A stretch of DNA of 64,000 nucleotides from Deinococcus betulae. GTDB taxonomy: Bacteria; Deinococcota; Deinococci; Deinococcales; Deinococcaceae. Under the pieces are notes generated by a model. That model had not been told where the DNA came from and ran no database searches. It saw only the letters and a program-made list of their open reading frames with translations. The position numbers were made by a program, and so were the translations under genes. Of the stretch, positions 58,341 to 64,000 are shown piece by piece. The DNA lies in assembly GCF_020166395.1 (NCBI RefSeq), contig NZ_JAIQXU010000014.1, positions 56,560-120,559 on the forward strand, in the 5' to 3' direction. Position 1 is the stretch's first letter; every line of letters starts with the position of its first letter.

Positions 58341-59219
58341 ATGAGCCTGACTGCTGCGTCCCCCGCCCAGACGGCCCACCGCCCGGTGGCCTGGCGCAAA
58401 CCCGCCCGGCTGGCCCTGCGCTACGCCCTGCTGCTGCTGATTCTGGTGTTTGCCCTGTTCCCGTTCATCTGGACACTGGCCATCGCCCTGACAGACAAGA
58501 CGGCAGGGACCTCCATCTACGCCTTTCCGGCCAGCCTGCTGCCCAAGCGCGTGACCCTGTACAACTTTGCCGATGTGTTCCGGACCTTTAGCCTGGGCAA
58601 AGCGCTGTGGAATTCGGTGTCCATTACCGCGATGACGGTGGTGGGCACCCTGCTGGTCTCTGCCCTGGCCGCCTACCCGCTGGCCCGGTTCCGCTTTCCA
58701 GGCCGCAACCTGATTTTCGGAGCGATTCTGGCGACCCTGGTGCTGCCCTCGGAAACCACCTTTATCGTCAACACCCTGACGCTGAAGAACCTGGGCCTGC
58801 TGGGCACCCATCTGGGCGTGGCCATTCCCACGATTGCCGGGGCGTTCGGTATCTTCCTGATGCGCCAGGCATTCCTGGCGGTACCGGTCGCCCTGCTGGA
58901 AGCCGCGCGGCTGGACGGCGCCAGCGAGTTGGGCATCCTGTGGCGCATCATGCTGCCGCTGACCAAACCCTCCCTGGCGGCCCTGGGCATCTTTACCACC
59001 GTGACCACCTGGAACGCCTATTTCTGGCCCATGCTGGTGCTGTCCGGCGCGCCTGATAAAGCACCCCTGGCCGTGGCCGTGCTGAAACTCAAGGGGCAAT
59101 TCAATTACGACCCGTTCAACATTGCCGCTGGGGCCATCATCATGATGCTGCCAGTGCTGATCGTATTCCTGGCTGCCCAGAAGCTGTTCCTGCGCGGCAT
59201 GGAAGGAGCCGTGAAATGA
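58341..59219 (+). CDS. Sugar ABC transporter permease (MalG/UgpE-like)
   Basis: 292 residues with six predicted membrane helices (LALRYALLLLILVFALFPFIWTL at the start of the first). The EAA loop reads VALLEAARLDGASELGILWRIMLPLTKPS. MalG-type C-terminus (AQKLFLRGMEGAVK) matches relatives. GGAG lies upstream. Its stop overlaps the start of the SIS-domain gene by ATGA. A 139-nt gap separates it from the first permease gene. Confidence 0.93.
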   Translation: MSLTAASPAQTAHRPVAWRKPARLALRYALLLLILVFALFPFIWTLAIALTDKTAGTSIYAFPASLLPKRVTLYNFADVFRTFSLGKALWNSVSITAMTVVGTLLVSALAAYPLARFRFPGRNLIFGAILATLVLPSETTFIVNTLTLKNLGLLGTHLGVAIPTIAGAFGIFLMRQAFLAVPVALLEAARLDGASELGILWRIMLPLTKPSLAALGIFTTVTTWNAYFWPMLVLSGAPDKAPLAVAVLKLKGQFNYDPFNIAAGAIIMMLPVLIVFLAAQKLFLRGMEGAVK

Positions 59220-60292
59220 CTGAGGCCAAGCCCACTGTCCGCCGGGACGACGTGACCCTGCCCCCTGCCGAGCCTGTGATGCTGCGCGAGGCCAGAGAAG
59301 CCCCCGAGGTGGTGGCCCGCCAGGCCGCCGACGCGGATGTGGCCCGCGTGGCCCGGCAGATTGCCGACTTTGGCCCCTCCTTTGTGGTGACGCTGGCACG
59401 CGGCTCGTCAGACCACGCCGCAACCACGCTGCGCTACGGCCTGGAGACACATCTGCGTCTGCCCGTGGTCAGCGCGGCGCCCAGTGTGGCCGGGGTGTAC
59501 CACGCCGACGTGAGTTACCGGGGCGCGCTGGTGCTGGCCATCAGCCAGTCAGGCGGCAGCCCCGATCTGGTCGAAACGCTGGCCCAGGCCCGCCGGGGCG
59601 GCGCCCTGACCTGCGCGCTGGTGAATACGCCTGGCAGCCCGCTGGCCCACGCCGCCGACCTCGTGCTGCCGCTGCACGCCGGCGAGGAACGTGCGGTGGC
59701 CGCCACGAAAAGCTATCTGGCCGCCCTGACGCTGGGCGCGCGCCTGCTGCACGCCTGGCGCCCCGACGATCACCTGGGCGCGGCGCTGGACGGCCTGCCT
59801 GGGGCGCTGCGGGCCGTGCTGGCGCAGGAGGACCGGGCGCGGCAGGCGGCCCTGCGGCTGACGGGCGATCAGCCCACCCTGGTGCTGGGGCGCGGGCTGC
59901 ACAGCGGCGTGGCCGCCGAAGCCGCGCTGAAGTTGCAGGAGACAGCGGGCGTGGCGGCCCTGGCCTTCTCGACCGCCGAGTTTGCCCACGGACCCGCCCG
60001 GCTGGCCGAACCCGGCACGCCGGCGCTGTTCTTTCAGGGCCGCGACGCCACCGCGCCGTTCACGGCGGCCAGCCTGGAGACGCTGCGCGGCTACGGCGCC
60101 AAGGTCACCCTGATTGGCGACAATGCCGCCGGGCAGGCCGCCGACCTGCCCACCCAGCCCACCGGCCACCCCCTGACGGACCCGGCAGTCTCGGCGCTGG
60201 CCGCGCAGCTGCTGATCGCCCACGCCGCTGTCGCACGCGGCGAGAACCCCGATGCCCCGCCCCGCCTGGCGAAAGTGACGCGCACGGTATGA
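59216..60292 (+). CDS. SIS-domain protein (glucosamine-6-phosphate deaminase/isomerase-like, NagB-II/GlmS-C type)
   Basis: 358 residues, with two SIS domains: ARGSSDHAATTLRYGLE and ISQSGGSPDLVETL in the first, LGRGLHSGVAAEAALKLQETAG and STAEFAHGP in the second. This matches the isomerase half of GlmS without the glutaminase domain, the NagB-II/AgaS-type form that converts glucosamine-6-P to fructose-6-P and ammonia. It overlaps the permease gene by 4 nt and nagZ by 4 nt. Conversion of imported amino sugars to glycolysis fits the operon, but the deacetylase and sugar kinase are not in the window. Confidence 0.88.
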   Translation: MTEAKPTVRRDDVTLPPAEPVMLREAREAPEVVARQAADADVARVARQIADFGPSFVVTLARGSSDHAATTLRYGLETHLRLPVVSAAPSVAGVYHADVSYRGALVLAISQSGGSPDLVETLAQARRGGALTCALVNTPGSPLAHAADLVLPLHAGEERAVAATKSYLAALTLGARLLHAWRPDDHLGAALDGLPGALRAVLAQEDRARQAALRLTGDQPTLVLGRGLHSGVAAEAALKLQETAGVAALAFSTAEFAHGPARLAEPGTPALFFQGRDATAPFTAASLETLRGYGAKVTLIGDNAAGQAADLPTQPTGHPLTDPAVSALAAQLLIAHAAVARGENPDAPPRLAKVTRTV

Positions 60293-61776
60293 CCCACCCA
60301 GCCCGTACGCTCATGGTGGACCTCCCCGGCCCCACCCTCACCCCGGACCTGGCCCGCTGGCTGCGCGCCCTGAACCCCGGCGGCGTGTGCCTGTTTGCCC
60401 GCAACATCACCACGCCAGAAGCCACCGCGCAGCTGGTAGCAGACATCCGGGACGCGCTGGAACGGGGCGCCCTGGTGGCCACCGACCAGGAGGGCGGCGC
60501 GGTGCTGCGCCGCCTGGACGGCCCGCAGCCGCCCACGCCGCAGGGGCTGGGGGTGCTGGACGATCCCCAGGCCGCCTTTGAGGCGGGGGCGCTGGCAGCG
60601 CGGGGCCTGCTAGAACTGGGCATCAACTGGAATTACGCCCCCAGCCTGGACGTGAACATTGACCCACTGAACCCAGTGATCGGCGAGCGTTCCTTCGGCA
60701 CTGACCCGGCGCGGGTAGCGGCCCTGGGCGTGGCCTGGGCGCTGGGCAGCGAATCGGCAGGTGTCCTCAGTGCCGTTAAGCATTTTCCAGGGCACGGCGA
60801 TACGCGCGTGGACAGCCACCTGGCCCTGCCCGTGGTGAACAAGAGCCGCGCGGCGCTGGAGGCCTGCGAGTGGGTGCCGTTCCGGGCGGCGGTGCAGGCG
60901 GGGGTGGGCAGCGTGATGACCGCGCATATCCTGTATCCCGCCCTGGACCCGGAGCGCCCAGCGACCCTCTCGCCGGCCCTGCTGGACGGCCTGCTGCGTC
61001 AGGAATGGGGCTACAGCGGCATCGTCGTGACGGACGCGATGGACATGAAAGCCGTGGCCGACCGTTACCCAGCCGGGCAGGGCGCCGCTCTGGCGCTGAC
61101 GGCCGGCGCCGACGCCGTGCTGGTGTGCGGGCACGGCGACCAGAGCCTGCACGACCTTCACGCGCGCGCACTGGAACGGGCCTTACAAGGAGGCACCCTG
61201 AGCGCACAGCGCGTGGAAGCCGCCGTCACGCGTCTGAGTCAGGCAGAGGCGCGCTTTCCGGGTGCGCGGCGCCTGATCAGCGCCGCGCAGCGCCAGCAGG
61301 ATGAAGCCGCCACCCTGCGGTGGGCGACGGGCGCCCTAGAACGCCAGGGGCCGCTGCCCACCCTTGACCCGGCGGCGCCCGTTCTGCTGTTTGCGCCCGC
61401 CGAGAGTGAGCTGGGCGGTCCCTACGGCGATTTTCTGAGCGGCGAGGCGCTGGCAGCGGCGCTGCGCCCAGCGTTGCCCCATCTTCAAAGTGCGGTCATT
61501 GAGGATGCAGAGGCCACGGCGGCTCTGCTCGCCCGCTTTCCCAGCGCCCCGGCCCTGCTGGCCACCACTGGCCGCTGGGGGATACCGGACACCACCGTGG
61601 CCCTGGCGGCACGCCTGGCCACCCGCCGCGCCCCGGCGGTTCACCTGGCCCTGTGGTCGCCCGACGCCGCGGCGCAGCTGCCTTTGCCTGCATTGGTCAC
61701 GCACGGATTCCGGCGGGCGCACTTGCAGGCGGCGGTGGACGCCCTGCTGGGCTCAGGGCAGACTGCGCCGGTCTAG
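60289..61776 (+). CDS. nagZ: Beta-N-acetylhexosaminidase, GH3 (NagZ-like)
   Basis: 495 residues with no signal peptide, hence cytoplasmic. The GH3 barrel has the NagZ loop KHFPGHGDTRVDSHLALP (with the His that acts with Asp as general acid) and nucleophile Asp in VVTDAMDMKAV. The family usually has ~340 residues; here a C-terminal ~150-residue domain follows, as in the longer Gram-positive/Deinococcus relatives. It would split chitobiose or GlcNAc-linked disaccharides after import. It starts 4 nt inside the SIS gene. Confidence 0.9.
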   Translation: MTHPARTLMVDLPGPTLTPDLARWLRALNPGGVCLFARNITTPEATAQLVADIRDALERGALVATDQEGGAVLRRLDGPQPPTPQGLGVLDDPQAAFEAGALAARGLLELGINWNYAPSLDVNIDPLNPVIGERSFGTDPARVAALGVAWALGSESAGVLSAVKHFPGHGDTRVDSHLALPVVNKSRAALEACEWVPFRAAVQAGVGSVMTAHILYPALDPERPATLSPALLDGLLRQEWGYSGIVVTDAMDMKAVADRYPAGQGAALALTAGADAVLVCGHGDQSLHDLHARALERALQGGTLSAQRVEAAVTRLSQAEARFPGARRLISAAQRQQDEAATLRWATGALERQGPLPTLDPAAPVLLFAPAESELGGPYGDFLSGEALAAALRPALPHLQSAVIEDAEATAALLARFPSAPALLATTGRWGIPDTTVALAARLATRRAPAVHLALWSPDAAAQLPLPALVTHGFRRAHLQAAVDALLGSGQTAPV

Positions 61777-61830
61777 TCGGGGGCAAACGCCACCTCTACG
61801 CCCTCAGCCTGTTCACTCCTCTTTACCTTT

Positions 61831-61875
61831 AGCGCCTGTCAGCCTTCCGCTGGCAGGCGCTGTTCCTGCTTCTTT
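61831..61875 (+). terminator. Terminator after nagZ
   Basis: AGCGCCTGTCAGC (61831-61843) pairs with GCTGGCAGGCGCT (61849-61861) with a single G-T pair around a 5-nt loop. TCCTGCTTCTTTCC follows. It ends the chitin-use operon. Confidence 0.8.
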
Positions 61876-61950
61876 CCACAGGAGCAGGTGCTACCATCGG
61901 CGCAATCCAAACGAGTGTTCTGGCCCACCTGCGGCCACCGGAGGTTGCCC

Positions 61951-63090
<1,140 letters not shown>

Positions 63091-64000
63091 GGCGGGGCTA
63101 ATCCCGGTCAGGCACCACCTGAACGCTTCTGAGGCCTGTCTAACGCGGCCTCATCGCCAGGCACCCGTCCGCATTGGGCAGGTGCCTGGAAGTTGTCGAA
63201 CTCATGGATTGACCGTGCCGCATGTGCGGCAGCTCGGCCCCCTTGAATGTGGCAAGATGCCAAACAATGAATCGCCACGACCAGGCCAACGCCGACCAGA
63301 TTGCCTGGCTGCACGCTGCGTTGACCGCTGCGACATCCACTGAATCTGAGTCGGCGGTTCCCGGACAACGCCCTTGTGCTCAAGTCGCCCTGGATGGGGC
63401 GCTTGGAACAGGCCCAGCACTCGAACAGAGGCAGCCAGAGACGTAAGCCAATGCCCTGGGCTGCCCCGCTTGCCGGATAGAGTGACCATACAGCGCAGAT
63501 GTCATCGTGATGAGCGCTCACCTGGCTGGACTGATGACTGCCGGGCAAACGGCACAGGCCTGGCGGCACATACCAAGAAAACGAGCAGAATGTAGGGAGC
63601 AGGCGCACTGGTTATTTCTGGTGAATGCTACTGAGCAGCGGCGATTGGAGATTCACAATGAAGAGCCTCCGCCTATGCTTCAGTGCTGGGCGTGGGCTCT
63701 AGGCCATGCAGTTTCCTAAAGACATTTATTGATCAAAGCGCAGGTTTGCATAGATTTCTGAGCCACTGAGGGCGCTCCAGACAAATTGAAACTGGCCAAG
63801 TGTAGAGAGTGTCAAGGCGAACCTATACAGTTATCAATAGGCCTCCATAAGTGGCTATTCATTAACATTTTCAGCTTTCGTACTGATGAACACACTCTGC
63901 CCCGCAGCCGGCGCCGAGTCATCGGCCATCGGCATTAATTGGTAGTTCTACTCCACTTGATCTGAAGGAAAGAGAGTCAGCACAGGCCAGAGTTCATGAT
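63091..64000. other. Right-end stretch with no supported gene
   Basis: Several short frames occur on both strands (for example 63222-63446 and 63507-63719), but none carries a recognisable motif or good ribosome-binding site. From about 63720 the sequence becomes clearly AT-richer. Decayed mobile DNA or a long regulatory region for a gene beyond the edge are both possible. Confidence 0.4.

Noticed and set aside
63507..63719. 70-codon open frame near the right end
   Set aside because: No recognisable motif, no good ribosome-binding site and no coupling to a neighbour.

Overview
The window looks like a chromosome or megaplasmid segment of a Deinococcus-type bacterium. It is GC-rich, many genes are packed with ATGA or TAATG overlaps, and at least one promoter (copZ) places its -10 box about 6 nt before the start codon, which is the leaderless style typical of Deinococcus. 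The copper sensor carries the Cys-His-His metal set that I recall from Thermus CsoR. No rRNA, tRNA or CRISPR array was seen.

Layout. (1) 0-6.3 kb: a truncated TetR regulator divergent from a VOC protein with a palindrome between them, an SDR, a DHFR-like protein, a tyrosine recombinase, a GGDEF protein, and a copZ-csoR copper pair with an operator inside the promoter spacer. (2) 6.3-20 kb: a GH18 chitinase lipoprotein, a GAF-GGDEF protein, an ABC exporter, a GAF histidine kinase, a phenylacetate-CoA ligase, a subtilisin-like lipoprotein and a TPR-GGDEF-EAL protein. (3) 19.6-25.7 kb: a minus-strand, largely overlapping operon of lipid or acyl-CoA type (two SDRs, acyl-CoA dehydrogenase, APH-like kinase, histidine phosphatase) that also carries a macro-domain protein. 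It is divergent from gabD. (4) 27.5-52.5 kb: an extracellular contractile injection system (eCIS, related to Afp/PVC). The minus operon carries baseplate, spike, ATPase and accessory genes. The plus operon carries sheath, two tubes, two small proteins and a 1642-residue DUF4157 protein. (5) 52.6-61.8 kb: a second chitinase, an RpiR regulator, a sugar ABC importer, a SIS-domain protein and NagZ, together a chitin/GlcNAc-saccharide utilisation module. (6) 61.9-64 kb: a LivJ-like binding protein, then about 0.9 kb with no supported gene.

The most unusual part is the eCIS. It contains a 1614-residue membrane protein (kinase fold, FHA, transmembrane segment, nine Ig-like repeats, C-terminal domain) whose kinase lacks the VAIK lysine and the HRD aspartate. 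It also has an FHA domain fused to the tail protein I homologue, an SLT-C39 double cell-wall hydrolase followed 1 nt later by a small exported Cys-containing protein (a possible effector/immunity pair), and no recognisable tail fibre, PAAR tip or tape measure. Two chitinase genes carry a 617-bp CBM2-Ig module that is about 99% identical between them. These direct repeats lie on either side of the eCIS. An AT-rich palindrome (AAGAAAATAATTTTCTT type) lies upstream of chitinase 1 and, in near-identical form, inside the rpiR promoter, which suggests one RpiR chitin regulon.
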